The translations under genes and the position numbers were made by a program. The notes below the pieces were generated by a model. It worked only from the letters and a program-made list of their open reading frames with translations. It did not search any database and was not told the origin of the DNA. This document shows positions 7,762 to 15,956 of a stretch of DNA of 64,000 nt, piece after piece. Source of the stretch: an uncultured Muribaculaceae bacterium (GTDB taxonomy: Bacteria; Bacteroidota; Bacteroidia; Bacteroidales; Muribaculaceae); the NCBI GenBank assembly GCA_910584495.1, contig CAJUAR010000003.1, positions 1 to 64,000 of the forward strand, given 5' to 3'. Numbering within the stretch: the stretch's first letter is position 1; every line of letters begins with the position of its first letter.

Positions 7762-9207
7762 ATGACCGACTGCGAGCTTGCCGCCAACGTGCTGCTTGAG
7801 TTGCCCTACCATGCCAACGAGCAGCAGGTGGCCGTGGTGTCGGCCATGGCGCGCTTCTGCATGCTGCCGCCCGGCGAGGAGCGTGTGTTTGTGCTCAACG
7901 GATATGCCGGCACGGGCAAAACTTCGCTCACGGGAGCTCTTGTACGTGTGCTGGAGGCCAACAAACGCCCTGTCGTGCTTCTTGCCCCTACCGGACGAGC
8001 CGCCAAGGTGTCGAGCATCAACGCCCGGGGGCATGCAGCCTCTACAATACACCGCAAGATATACCGCCACAATCCCGACGGAGCCCTCGGCGACTTCGGG
8101 GCACATCTGCCGGCCGACAACCATCACCGCAACACAGTGTTCATTGTCGACGAAGCTTCGATGATTGGCGCCGACGACGGTCGTGGCGACAATTTGCTCG
8201 AAGACCTTGTTACATACGTCTTTGCCGGAGACAATTGCAAACTTATTCTTATCGGCGACACCGCCCAGCTGCCTCCTGTGGGCGCCGACCGCAGCCCGGC
8301 AATGAACAGCGATGTTCTGCGCAGCCTGGGGCTGAAAGTAACTCGCGCCACTCTCACAGAAACGGCTCGTCAGGCCGCCGATTCGGGCATATTGCTCAAT
8401 GCCACGCGTCTGCGCAAGGTTATGGCCGCAGCCCGACACACCGACGGACCTCTGCCCACGCCTCGCCTCGCCGCCACGCCCGATGTGGTGGTGGTCGATG
8501 GCGAAGACCTGCCCGAGATTCTAACAACGGCCTACGATTCTGCCGAGAACGGCCCTGCCGACAGCATACTGATTACGCGCAGCAACCGACGCGCTGCCGA
8601 GTTTAACGCTGCTATCCGGACCAACGTGCTCTATCGCGAGGACGAAATAACTCGCGGCGACATGCTCATCATTTCGCGAAACCATTATTTCACCAAGAAA
8701 ACCAATGGTCTTGATTTTGTTGCCAACGGCGACATTGTCACGGTCGAAAAGGTCTATGGCACAGAGGCCAAATACGGCCTCCGCTTTGCCGATGTCAGCC
8801 TTTCGCTGCCTTCGGCCACTGCCGACGGCGAGCCCGTGGTGTTCGACATGAAGATTGTGCTCGACACCCTCGGTTCGCCAGAGGCATCGCTGCCGCAGGA
8901 AAAATGGAACATGCTCTACTACGGCCTGATGGACGACTTGGGACCATACGGCGACCTGCCGCCCGAAATACGCCGCCGCCGTCTGCGTTACGACCCATAT
9001 TGGACGGCCCTTCATGTCAAATATGCCTATGCAGTGACCTGCCACAAAGCCCAGGGCGGACAGTGGCACAACGTGTTTGTCGACCTAAGCTATATCCCCG
9101 ACGATGCCCTGGGCCTTAGCCTCTACCGCTGGCTATACACCGCCGTGACACGTGCCCGCACCACCCTCTACCTCATCGCACCCCCCGAAGCATTGCTCGG
9201 AAAATAA
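7762..9207 (+). CDS. RecD-like ATP-dependent DNA helicase (AAA_30 / UvrD_C_2)
   Basis: A 481-aa superfamily 1B helicase. Walker A GYAGTGKTS is near residues 50-58, followed by LLAPTGRAAKV (motif Ia), FIVDEASMIG (Walker B), LILIGDTAQLPPVG (motif III) and TETARQA (motif IV). The C-terminal VKYAYAVTCHKAQGGQW and YTAVTRARTTLYLI are the UvrD_C_2 motifs. It lacks the long N-terminal domain of RecD2, so it is shorter than that family (over 700 aa). Likely role: DNA unwinding in repair or replication restart. It is the last gene of the run that starts at 4139; an AT-rich gap with a new promoter follows. Confidence 0.88.
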   Translation: MTDCELAANVLLELPYHANEQQVAVVSAMARFCMLPPGEERVFVLNGYAGTGKTSLTGALVRVLEANKRPVVLLAPTGRAAKVSSINARGHAASTIHRKIYRHNPDGALGDFGAHLPADNHHRNTVFIVDEASMIGADDGRGDNLLEDLVTYVFAGDNCKLILIGDTAQLPPVGADRSPAMNSDVLRSLGLKVTRATLTETARQAADSGILLNATRLRKVMAAARHTDGPLPTPRLAATPDVVVVDGEDLPEILTTAYDSAENGPADSILITRSNRRAAEFNAAIRTNVLYREDEITRGDMLIISRNHYFTKKTNGLDFVANGDIVTVEKVYGTEAKYGLRFADVSLSLPSATADGEPVVFDMKIVLDTLGSPEASLPQEKWNMLYYGLMDDLGPYGDLPPEIRRRRLRYDPYWTALHVKYAYAVTCHKAQGGQWHNVFVDLSYIPDDALGLSLYRWLYTAVTRARTTLYLIAPPEALLGK

Positions 9208-9262
9208 CAACGATCCAAGTTTAAATTTAAGCAAATTTTGTTCATAATTTGCTGATTTGCAA

Positions 9263-9294
9263 TTTGCTCATATAAAATATTTGTGTTAAATTTG
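9263..9294 (+). promoter_or_regulatory. Consensus promoter before the acidic ORF
   Basis: TTTG (9263-9266) and TAAATTTG (9287-9294) are separated by 20 bp, a full match to the Bacteroidetes -33/-7 pattern. The predicted start, near 9299, leaves about 88 nt before the ATG at 9387. Confidence 0.7.
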
Positions 9295-9386
9295 GAGCAA
9301 AAATCTAACCGCCACGAAAAAACTAATCTTATTAATTATGCTCTTCACATGTTTTTCTAACAGAGTCACAAATCATTTTACTGTTT

Positions 9387-9536
9387 ATGGACGAATACGA
9401 CGATTTAGGAACATACAACGGAGATACCGAACATGATATGTGGGTTGATTTCGACAACTACGAAAACACGGGCAACCCCGATGTTTTCGATGAAGACAAC
9501 CTCGATGAATATATAGACAATAATGACTGGGACTGA
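9387..9536 (+). CDS. Very acidic small protein, 49 aa
   Basis: This ORF is shorter than 60 codons. It starts MDEYDDLGTYNGDTEHD and ends in NLDEYIDNNDWD; about 19 of 49 residues are Asp or Glu and there are no Lys or Arg. It has a consensus promoter at 9263-9294. No family is recognised. Dense acidity with Asn and Tyr is seen in DNA-mimic, inhibitor and immunity-type small proteins, but that is only analogy. It lies at the start of an AT-rich island, upstream of a coding remnant and an Imm26-like gene. It may also be a non-expressed ORF in a decayed region. Confidence 0.45.
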   Translation: MDEYDDLGTYNGDTEHDMWVDFDNYENTGNPDVFDEDNLDEYIDNNDWD

Positions 9537-9541
9537 CATGA

Positions 9542-9682
9542 AGGATCAAGGAACATCTTCGTTCAAAAACTCCAAAGGCTAAATTGCATTATTATGTTAA
9601 CACATCCTTTGATTATAAAATTCAAGCTCGAATTTGGGAGCAGCAAGAAATAATCAAGTTTGATTACAATATTGTACCTTAA
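9542..9682 (+). pseudogene. Start-less coding remnant, 46 codons
   Basis: A frame free of stops runs from the TGA at 9539-9541 to TAA at 9680-9682. It reads RIKEHLRSKTPKAKLHYYVN, then SFDYKIQARIWEQQEIIKFD. It has no ATG, no near-cognate start with a plausible leader, and protein-like composition. It ends 14 nt before the Imm26-like gene, the usual spacing of a toxin 3' end before its immunity gene. I infer the truncated tail of a lost gene, possibly a polymorphic toxin; no toxin domain can be named from so short a piece. Confidence 0.35.
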
Positions 9683-9696
9683 ATAGATGGAAAAAT

Positions 9697-10479
9697 ATGG
9701 CAAAAGGAGTAAGAGTACGACAAGGCGATGTGTTTTGTGTGAAATTGGATGAAAAGACCAAGGGGTATCTTCAATTTCTTTTTAGTGATGCGTCCCAGCT
9801 TGGAGGGAATGTGATACGTGTGTTTTATAAGCATTATCCAATTGATGCAGAACCTACGATAGAAGAAATTGTAAGTGGAGAAATTGCATTCTACACCCAC
9901 ACTTATCTTAGTTATGGTATCTGGAACGATACAATCGTAAAAGTTGGCAGCGTGAAAGGTGTGAGAGATGTAAAACTGCCTGGCGTAATATTTGGATATC
10001 AATCAACACCTTATGAATTTGATAATTCAGTGCCAAGAGAGATGTGGCAAAAAAAAATGTGGTATCTGTATGAAGCCAATGAAACTATCCAATTATATGA
10101 TTCGGTACCACGAAAATGGATTTCTGTGCTTGAAGATGGTGGAGTAATACCATGTTATAACGTTATCAATAGAATGAGGTTAGGTTTTTATGTATCCACA
10201 CAACCTCATAAAATTTTAAAGAAACGACCTCGTCCTGATGCGGATATTTATGTTCAGATTCCTGATAAGAATGGGAAACGGAAGACGATGATAAATTTCC
10301 ATGGAGAGAAAGCTGTGCGTCAGATCTACTTTAAGCGAACCGGCGTGGTTCGTGTGAGTGAGGACAGGCCATGCGTCGGCCTGCGCTTGCTGCGCCGCCG
10401 CAAATTTTCAAGTTCATTTTGGGAATATGACAATTTCATAGAAAAAGATGATTTTGAACGTATATGGAATGAAGCTTAA
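9697..10479 (+). CDS. Immunity protein 26-like protein
   Basis: A 260-aa soluble protein without signal peptide. Its start VRVRQGDVFCVKLDEKTKGYLQFLF has the G-D-V-F-x-V-x-L pattern and following strand seen in the Imm26 family, in which small all-beta proteins neutralise polymorphic toxins. It is longer than a typical Imm26 protein and could contain two such units or an added C-terminal domain. Base composition is clearly more AT-rich than the flanking operons, with different codon choice, suggesting transfer. A coding remnant ends 14 nt upstream; no intact toxin gene is present. The family assignment is tentative. Confidence 0.5.
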   Translation: MAKGVRVRQGDVFCVKLDEKTKGYLQFLFSDASQLGGNVIRVFYKHYPIDAEPTIEEIVSGEIAFYTHTYLSYGIWNDTIVKVGSVKGVRDVKLPGVIFGYQSTPYEFDNSVPREMWQKKMWYLYEANETIQLYDSVPRKWISVLEDGGVIPCYNVINRMRLGFYVSTQPHKILKKRPRPDADIYVQIPDKNGKRKTMINFHGEKAVRQIYFKRTGVVRVSEDRPCVGLRLLRRRKFSSSFWEYDNFIEKDDFERIWNEA

Positions 10480-10567
10480 AAACATCCGGTTGAATGAAAG
10501 GACGAATGAGTGTTATTGTTTTCTTGATGATTCCATCACCATAGAAGCAAATAAATCAGTTATAGCA

Positions 10568-10597
10568 TTGGCCATTCATTTATTATTCCTATCTTTG
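10568..10597 (+). promoter_or_regulatory. Promoter of the leucine-rich-repeat gene
   Basis: TTG (10568-10570) and TATCTTTG (10590-10597) lie 19 bp apart, matching the -33/-7 pattern. Transcription should start near 10602, about 18 nt before the ATG at 10621. Confidence 0.65.
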
Positions 10598-10620
10598 CGA
10601 GTTATATTTACAAACATATT

Positions 10621-12462
10621 ATGCTTAAAAGATCATTATTACTTGTAGCTACGGCTGTTCTCATCTCCTTACAAGCACGCGCAGAATACGATTATATAGA
10701 AATAGGGAATCTGGCGTATGAGGTCTTATATAGTGATGAAGGGCCCATTTCAGCCCAAGTACGTCGTTATGCCGGAGAATACACATATCCCTGGTCTATC
10801 ACTGTTAACATTCCCGATGAAATCAGCTATAACGGACAGCCATGTCCTGTCACCTCAATAGCAAAAAATGCTTTTGAGTACTATAGAGTAGTTTCGATAA
10901 CTCTTGGAAAAAACATTAACTGGATTGGGGAATATGCTTTCAACGGCTGTTCTGTCGAAGAACTGACATTGCCAGCAAACGTCGAAACAGTCTATCAGAA
11001 AAGTCTGCCAAGCTGCAAAAAACTCATTATCGAAGATGGCAGCAAGCCTCTGAATATCTCTAAGATCGGGGGCAGCGGCATGGCCTATGATTGGAATTTG
11101 GACTATGTCACCTCGCTCTATATGGGACGAAATGTTACCGGCAATTTCGCCCAAGGCATTTTCTCCAACATTTCCGACCTCGACATAGGGGTTTCTGTAA
11201 CAGAAATTGCCCGGGGCTTGTTTGCCGGAGCAAAAAAACTACAACTTGTCGTTCTACCGCCAAAACTTGAAAAAATTGGTGATTCGGCATTTTCACAAAC
11301 CGAATTTTCAAATTTGGAAATACCGCCAACCGTTAAAACGATAGGGGACTATGCCTTCAGCAACTCAAAAATCAATACTGTCCGTTTTAATGGCACGGAA
11401 GATTCAGGCACATTAATAGTAAATTACGGGGCATTTTACGACACATCTATTGCCAGTGCTTATATAAACCGCGACATTTCAACAGGTTATTATAACATTG
11501 TGGGAACACTCTTCACATCGAGTAACGCATCGTTGCAGAATGTGGAATTTGGGCCAAATGTGAAAAGAATTACAGAGATGCTATTCTATGAGTGCTACAG
11601 AATTGAGAATATCATTCTGCCCGAAGGGCTTGAAGAAATAGGTGGCCGAGCATTCGAGGGCTGCACATCACTATCATCGGTCACGCTTCCTGAAACACTT
11701 GAAAATATCAGGCTCATGGCATTTTCGGATTGTTCAGGACTCTGCAACATAGTACTCCCTGAAAATCTCTCTATCATTGAGAGTCAAGCTTTTGAAGGAT
11801 GTTCCTCTCTTAAATTCGTAAAAATTCCCGAAAAAATTGAGCAGATTAAATATGGCACTTTCCGAGCTTGCTCTTCACTCGAAGACATAACGTTTAGTAA
11901 CGGACTCAAACGTATCGAAAAGGAAGCTTTTGCCAGCTGCTCCTCTTTGAAAACAGTAATGCTGCCCGAAGGGCTTGAACGTTTGGAATCGTACTGTTTC
12001 AAGGGGTGTTCCGGTTTGTCAAAAATTGTATTTCCTTCCTCTTTCACAACATTTTTTGGCTCGGAACAATTCGGCGGATGTACTTCACTGAAAGAAGTTA
12101 TATGCTATGGCGAAACGCCGGCCAAGCCTTCCTATGGCACACAAGGCCTACCTTTTGATTCTGAAACATATTCATCGGCAAAACTGTGGGTGCCCGAAGG
12201 GGCTGTCGAGGCCTATAAAGCTGCCAAAGCGTGGAGCCAGTTCTATAGCATTTCCGGTGTTGACAAGGTTGAAGTTTCTCGCGACGAAATTGCCATTAGC
12301 AATGGGCACATTGTGTCGCTTTCAGGCAATGACTTCGATATTGAAGTCTATACGCCCTCCGGCATGTTGCTCTATCGGGGCAAACTATCGGGTTCTCCCA
12401 CATTGTCAAAAGGGGTATATCTCGTAAAAAATTCTACTGTCAAAAAGTACATAGTGCATTAG
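10621..12462 (+). CDS. BspA-type leucine-rich-repeat surface protein
   Basis: A 613-aa secreted protein. A signal peptide (MLKRSLLLVATAVLISLQARA) is followed by many LRR_5 repeats of about 23 residues from roughly residue 60 to 500; the unit is I-x-x-x-A-F-x-x-C-x-x-L-x-x-V-x-L-P-x-x-L-x-x-I, for example IGGRAFEGCTSLSSVTLP. The last 60 residues (DIEVYTPSGMLLYRGKLS, then GVYLVKNSTVKKYIVH) look like a type IX secretion-style sorting tail. BspA-like proteins bind host or bacterial surfaces; here that is inference. It has its own promoter, and the CDF gene begins 2 nt after its stop. Lower GC than its downstream neighbour. Confidence 0.85.
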   Translation: MLKRSLLLVATAVLISLQARAEYDYIEIGNLAYEVLYSDEGPISAQVRRYAGEYTYPWSITVNIPDEISYNGQPCPVTSIAKNAFEYYRVVSITLGKNINWIGEYAFNGCSVEELTLPANVETVYQKSLPSCKKLIIEDGSKPLNISKIGGSGMAYDWNLDYVTSLYMGRNVTGNFAQGIFSNISDLDIGVSVTEIARGLFAGAKKLQLVVLPPKLEKIGDSAFSQTEFSNLEIPPTVKTIGDYAFSNSKINTVRFNGTEDSGTLIVNYGAFYDTSIASAYINRDISTGYYNIVGTLFTSSNASLQNVEFGPNVKRITEMLFYECYRIENIILPEGLEEIGGRAFEGCTSLSSVTLPETLENIRLMAFSDCSGLCNIVLPENLSIIESQAFEGCSSLKFVKIPEKIEQIKYGTFRACSSLEDITFSNGLKRIEKEAFASCSSLKTVMLPEGLERLESYCFKGCSGLSKIVFPSSFTTFFGSEQFGGCTSLKEVICYGETPAKPSYGTQGLPFDSETYSSAKLWVPEGAVEAYKAAKAWSQFYSISGVDKVEVSRDEIAISNGHIVSLSGNDFDIEVYTPSGMLLYRGKLSGSPTLSKGVYLVKNSTVKKYIVH

Positions 12463-12463
12463 A

Positions 12464-13366
12464 ATGGCAAATGCATTGAAACTGATACGCCGCACGGTGT
12501 GGGTAGGGTTCTGGTTCAACGCCGCACTGATGATTCTCAAAATTGTAGTGGGCTACGGCTGGCACTCCGATGCCCTGGTGGCCGACGGCTTCCACTCGTT
12601 GAGCGATTTTGTCACCGACGTGGCCGTGCTGCTCCTCGCCGGCCTCGCCTACCGTTGCGCCGACGACGAGCATCCCTACGGCTATGGCAAATACGAAACC
12701 GTGGCCTCGCTTGGCATTGCCGTTGTGCTGGGCCTCGTCGGCATAGGCATAGCCTATGCCGGTATAACTTCCATCATTGCCGCCACCCGGGGTGTAGAAC
12801 TTCCCCGTCCCGGCATGCCGGCTCTCATAGTTGCCCTGGTGTCGATAGGCAGCAAGGAATGGCTCTTCCGCTACACCGTGGCCATAGGCAAACGAATTGA
12901 CTCATCGTCGCTGATTGCCAATGCCTGGCACCACCGCAGCGATGCCATCTCGTCGATAGCCACCGTTGTCGGCGTGGGGGCCGCAATGTTCCTTGGCGAC
13001 AAGTGGCGCATCCTCGACCCTGTGGCTTCGTGCCTAATCGCTGTGTTCATCATCATCTCGGCCATCAAGCTTGCCCGTCCATCTTTTCTGGAACTTCTTG
13101 AAGTGTCGGTAGATAACGATGTTCTCGCCTCCATCGAACGCGCAGTGAGCAGCACCGAAGGTGTGAAAAAATTCCATCATCTGCGAACACGGCGCAACGG
13201 CCACACATATGTAGTAGACCTTCATATCAAGGTAGACCCACACATCACCGTAACTCAAGGACACGACATTGCCACAGCGGTGGAACATGCCATCCGCGCC
13301 GCTATTGGCAACGACACAATTTGCTCGGTACATGTAGAGCCATACACACCCAAAGCACAAGCATAA
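12464..13366 (+). CDS. Cation diffusion facilitator (CDF) metal exporter
   Basis: A 300-aa inner-membrane protein with about six transmembrane segments in the first 200 residues and a cytoplasmic C-terminal domain. The metal sites are visible: DALVADGFHSLSDFVTD in helix 2 and WHHRSDAISS in helix 5. The C-terminal KKFHHLRTRRNGHTYVVDLHI is the CDF dimerisation domain. It exports a divalent metal (Zn, Fe, Mn or Co) against protons; the metal cannot be assigned. It starts 2 nt after the leucine-rich-repeat gene, so it may be read from that gene's promoter. Confidence 0.92.
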   Translation: MANALKLIRRTVWVGFWFNAALMILKIVVGYGWHSDALVADGFHSLSDFVTDVAVLLLAGLAYRCADDEHPYGYGKYETVASLGIAVVLGLVGIGIAYAGITSIIAATRGVELPRPGMPALIVALVSIGSKEWLFRYTVAIGKRIDSSSLIANAWHHRSDAISSIATVVGVGAAMFLGDKWRILDPVASCLIAVFIIISAIKLARPSFLELLEVSVDNDVLASIERAVSSTEGVKKFHHLRTRRNGHTYVVDLHIKVDPHITVTQGHDIATAVEHAIRAAIGNDTICSVHVEPYTPKAQA

Positions 13367-13406
13367 AACAACGTGACAAAAAAATTAAGCATTTAAATTT
13401 TTTTTG

Positions 13407-13414
13407 TAATTTTG
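13407..13414 (+). promoter_or_regulatory. -7 box directly before the ATG at 13422
   Basis: TAATTTTG matches TAnnTTTG. Only 7 nt separate it from the ATG, so the transcript would have almost no leader. No -33 TTTG is present at normal spacing. Confidence 0.5.
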
Positions 13415-13421
13415 CACTGCT

Positions 13422-14237
13422 ATGGCATCGGACAATGAACAAAGCAGCCCTCTCGCCGAGGCTTTAAAGCACACTGTCGCTCTTGGCGACGGCGAGGCTC
13501 TTTGTGCTGCCGATTCCGCCGAACTTCGCCTTGCCCTCGACAAATATCCTTTTTTCACGGCAGCCGCCATCGCGCTTCTGCGCCACAGCCCGGAGCAGCA
13601 CAGCAATGAAGCTGCCGCCGAGCTGCGCAAGCTCATATCCTGCCAGGCCTCGTCGAGCCGCACGCTGGCCTTCGCCGCCAAAGGCAGTGAATGGGCCGAT
13701 TTCTACCCTCCCCGTCCCGAGGCACCCTCTAAAGACACCGAAGATGTAATCGACACCTTCCTTCAGACCTACGGAGGTTGCACGCCCGAGGAGGAACGGC
13801 AGCTCGAACGCATGATTTTCAATCCCACGCCCGACTATGCCGAGCTGCTTGCTCGCCAGGAACAGGAAGAGCTGCCCGACGAGAGCGAGGACGGCGAACC
13901 CGATTCGCAGCAGGCACGCATCAATGCCTTCATCCGCAGCCAGCACCCGGCATCTCAAACCCGACCGGTCACCGAAGAAGCTCCCGAGCCCGAGGAGCAC
14001 CCTACTCCCATCAGCCGTCCCGAAGCAGCCGACGATTCCTTGCTGAGCGAGAGTTTGGCCAAAATTTTCATAAAACAAGGCCGTTTTGAGCGTGCTTACG
14101 AAATTATCTCGGGCATAAGTTTGAAATTTCCAAAAAAAAGTGCTTACTTTGCAGACCAATTGCGTTTTCTGCAAAAATTGATAATAAACCAGCGGCGGTT
14201 TGCCGAGCTCGGCACTCCTTCCGCACCCGAAAAATAA
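13422..14237 (+). CDS. Hypothetical protein upstream of secG
   Basis: A 271-aa soluble protein, no signal peptide. The N-terminal 100 residues are Ala-rich helices (ALCAADSAELRLALDKYPFFTAAAIALLRH). A middle region (about 100-205) is acidic and Pro/Glu-rich and likely disordered. The C-terminal segment SLAKIFIKQGRFERAYEIIS, then KFPKKSAYFADQLRFLQKLI, is TPR-like. A similar protein with this C-terminus commonly precedes secG in Bacteroidales, so a link to envelope or secretion is plausible, but no function is known. It ends 9 nt before secG and is preceded by a -7 box only 7 nt from the ATG. Confidence 0.7.
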   Translation: MASDNEQSSPLAEALKHTVALGDGEALCAADSAELRLALDKYPFFTAAAIALLRHSPEQHSNEAAAELRKLISCQASSSRTLAFAAKGSEWADFYPPRPEAPSKDTEDVIDTFLQTYGGCTPEEERQLERMIFNPTPDYAELLARQEQEELPDESEDGEPDSQQARINAFIRSQHPASQTRPVTEEAPEPEEHPTPISRPEAADDSLLSESLAKIFIKQGRFERAYEIISGISLKFPKKSAYFADQLRFLQKLIINQRRFAELGTPSAPEK

Positions 14238-14246
14238 TAAAAAACT

Positions 14247-14639
14247 ATGCACGTTGTCATAATCGTACTGACAGTAATTGTAGCTCTTCTTCTCATTGGC
14301 ATCGTTTTGATCCAGAAGTCGAAAGGCGGCGGCTTGTCGTCGCAGTTCGGCGGTGCAGGTGCCGTGATGGGCGTTCGCCAGACAAACAGCTTTCTTGAAA
14401 AAGCCACATGGACCCTCGTCAGCTGCCTTGTCGTTCTGTCGATAGTATCGGCATTCACCATGCCCAAGGCATCGACCGGTGCCGAACTTCGCACCCGTCC
14501 CGTCCAGGCTCCCGCCGCAGCCACCGCTCCCGCCGGCCAGTTCGACACTCCTGCCGCAGCTCCTGTTGTAGAAACCGAAGCTGTCAAAGTTGAGGAAACT
14601 GCCGCTCCCGCTGCCGAAGCCGAAGGCGAAAACCGCTAA
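14247..14639 (+). CDS. secG: Preprotein translocase subunit SecG
   Basis: A 130-aa membrane protein: helix 1 (VVIIVLTVIVALLLIGIVLI), then QKSKGGGLSSQFGGAGAVMG, the SecG signature loop, then helix 2 (WTLVSCLVVLSIVSAFTM). An Ala/Pro/Glu-rich cytoplasmic or periplasmic tail of about 50 residues follows, common in Bacteroidetes SecG. It completes the SecYEG channel. It is 9 nt after the preceding gene, and a strong hairpin follows. Confidence 0.93.
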   Translation: MHVVIIVLTVIVALLLIGIVLIQKSKGGGLSSQFGGAGAVMGVRQTNSFLEKATWTLVSCLVVLSIVSAFTMPKASTGAELRTRPVQAPAAATAPAGQFDTPAAAPVVETEAVKVEETAAPAAEAEGENR

Positions 14640-14658
14640 GAATTCTTTAACTTACTGT

Positions 14659-14689
14659 CATATCCCGCGTGGCATCCACGCAGGATATG
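14659..14689 (+). terminator. Terminator after secG
   Basis: CATATCC-C-GCGTGG and CCACGC-A-GGATATG pair around the loop CAT, followed by CTTTGTTGT. It is a strong stem lying between secG and the peptidase U32 gene. Confidence 0.7.
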
Positions 14690-14708
14690 CTTTGTTGTAT
14701 CTCTTCCG

Positions 14709-15956
14709 ATGTATAAACGTAGCGATTTTGAAATTATGGCTCCCGTGGGGAGCTACGACAGCCTGACCGCCGCCATCAACGCCGGGGCCGATGCCGTATA
14801 TTTTGGCGTGGAGGGCTTGAATATGCGTTCGCGCTCAAGTGCCAACTTCACCCTCCACGACCTGCGCATCATTGTGGAACACTGTCTTAAAGCTGGAGTC
14901 AAGACCTATCTGACAGTCAACACCATAGTTTACGACAACGACCTTGCACACGTCGACAGCATCGTTGCCGCCGCCAAGGAAGCCGGAGTGACTGCCATCA
15001 TAGCCAGCGACATTGCCGCAATCATGGCATGCGAGCGTCACGGCATAGATGTGCACATTTCCACGCAATGCAACATTTCCAACATCGAAGCAGTGCGTTT
15101 CTACAGCCGCTGGGCCGACGTGATGGTGCTGGCCCGCGAGCTCGATATGGAACGTGTGGCAGCCATTCATCGCGCCATCATCGACGAAAACATCTGCGGT
15201 CCCAACGGCCAACAAGTGCGCCTGGAGATGTTCTGCCACGGTGCCCTGTGCATGGCTGTATCGGGAAAATGCTATCTGAGCCTCCACGAGATGAACTCGA
15301 GCGCAAACCGGGGAGCCTGCACACAGATTTGCCGCCGGGGCTATGAAGTAACCGACCTTGAGACAGGCGACAAACTCAATATCGATAACAAATATATAAT
15401 GTCGCCCAAGGACTTGAAAACCATTCATTTCCTCGACCGCCTTGTCGATGCCGGAGTGCGCGTGTTCAAAATCGAAGGTCGTGCCCGCGGCCCGGAATAT
15501 GTCGCCACGGCAGTGGAGTGTTACAGCCAGGCTTTGCAGTCGCTTTGCGACGGCACTTACAGCACCCAAAAAGTGGAGCAGTGGGACGAACGCCTGGGGC
15601 GCATCTTCAACCGTGGCTTCTGGAACGGCTATTACCTTGGCCAGCGCCTGGGCGAATGGAGTTCGAAATATGGCTCGTCGGCAACACGTGTAAAAAAATA
15701 CGCTGCCAAGGGGGTCAAATATTTCTCGCGTCTTGGCGTGGGCGAATTTCTGATGGAAGCCGGCGAGCTGCACCGTGGCGACGAGGTGGTGATTACCGGC
15801 CCGACGACGGGAGCTGTGATCCTCACCCTCGACGATATACGCGTTGACAACCGCTCGGTTGAGTGCACCGTCAAGGGCGAGAGCTTCTCCATTGCCGTGC
15901 CGGGCAAGATACGTCCTGCCGACCGCCTCTACCTTTGGGAAAAAACTAATATTTGA
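14709..15956 (+). CDS. Peptidase U32 family protein (RlhA/TrhP-like)
   Basis: A 415-aa soluble protein. The start FEIMAPVGSYDSLTAAINAGADAVYFGV and the signature region LEMFCHGALCMAVSGKCYLS...NRGACTQICRRGY are those of the U32 family. Members with this layout were once called collagenase-like proteases; studied ones in E. coli modify RNA (hydroxylation of tRNA or 23S rRNA), so RNA modification is the better guess. The conserved Cys residues (FCHGALC and GACTQIC) suit an Fe-S cluster. The stop overlaps the start of the MATE gene by one base (TGATG), which suggests translational coupling. Confidence 0.88.
   Translation: MYKRSDFEIMAPVGSYDSLTAAINAGADAVYFGVEGLNMRSRSSANFTLHDLRIIVEHCLKAGVKTYLTVNTIVYDNDLAHVDSIVAAAKEAGVTAIIASDIAAIMACERHGIDVHISTQCNISNIEAVRFYSRWADVMVLARELDMERVAAIHRAIIDENICGPNGQQVRLEMFCHGALCMAVSGKCYLSLHEMNSSANRGACTQICRRGYEVTDLETGDKLNIDNKYIMSPKDLKTIHFLDRLVDAGVRVFKIEGRARGPEYVATAVECYSQALQSLCDGTYSTQKVEQWDERLGRIFNRGFWNGYYLGQRLGEWSSKYGSSATRVKKYAAKGVKYFSRLGVGEFLMEAGELHRGDEVVITGPTTGAVILTLDDIRVDNRSVECTVKGESFSIAVPGKIRPADRLYLWEKTNI

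Noticed and set aside
9338..9436. Overlapping short ORF (MLFTCFSNR...) upstream of and across the acidic ORF
   Set aside because: It uses another frame, is basic and short, and ends inside the acidic ORF; only one of the two can be real and the acidic one is more protein-like.
10448..10648. 66-aa ORF overlapping the end of the Imm26-like gene
   Set aside because: It overlaps the preceding gene and the promoter and start of the leucine-rich-repeat gene, and its sequence has no domain-like pattern.
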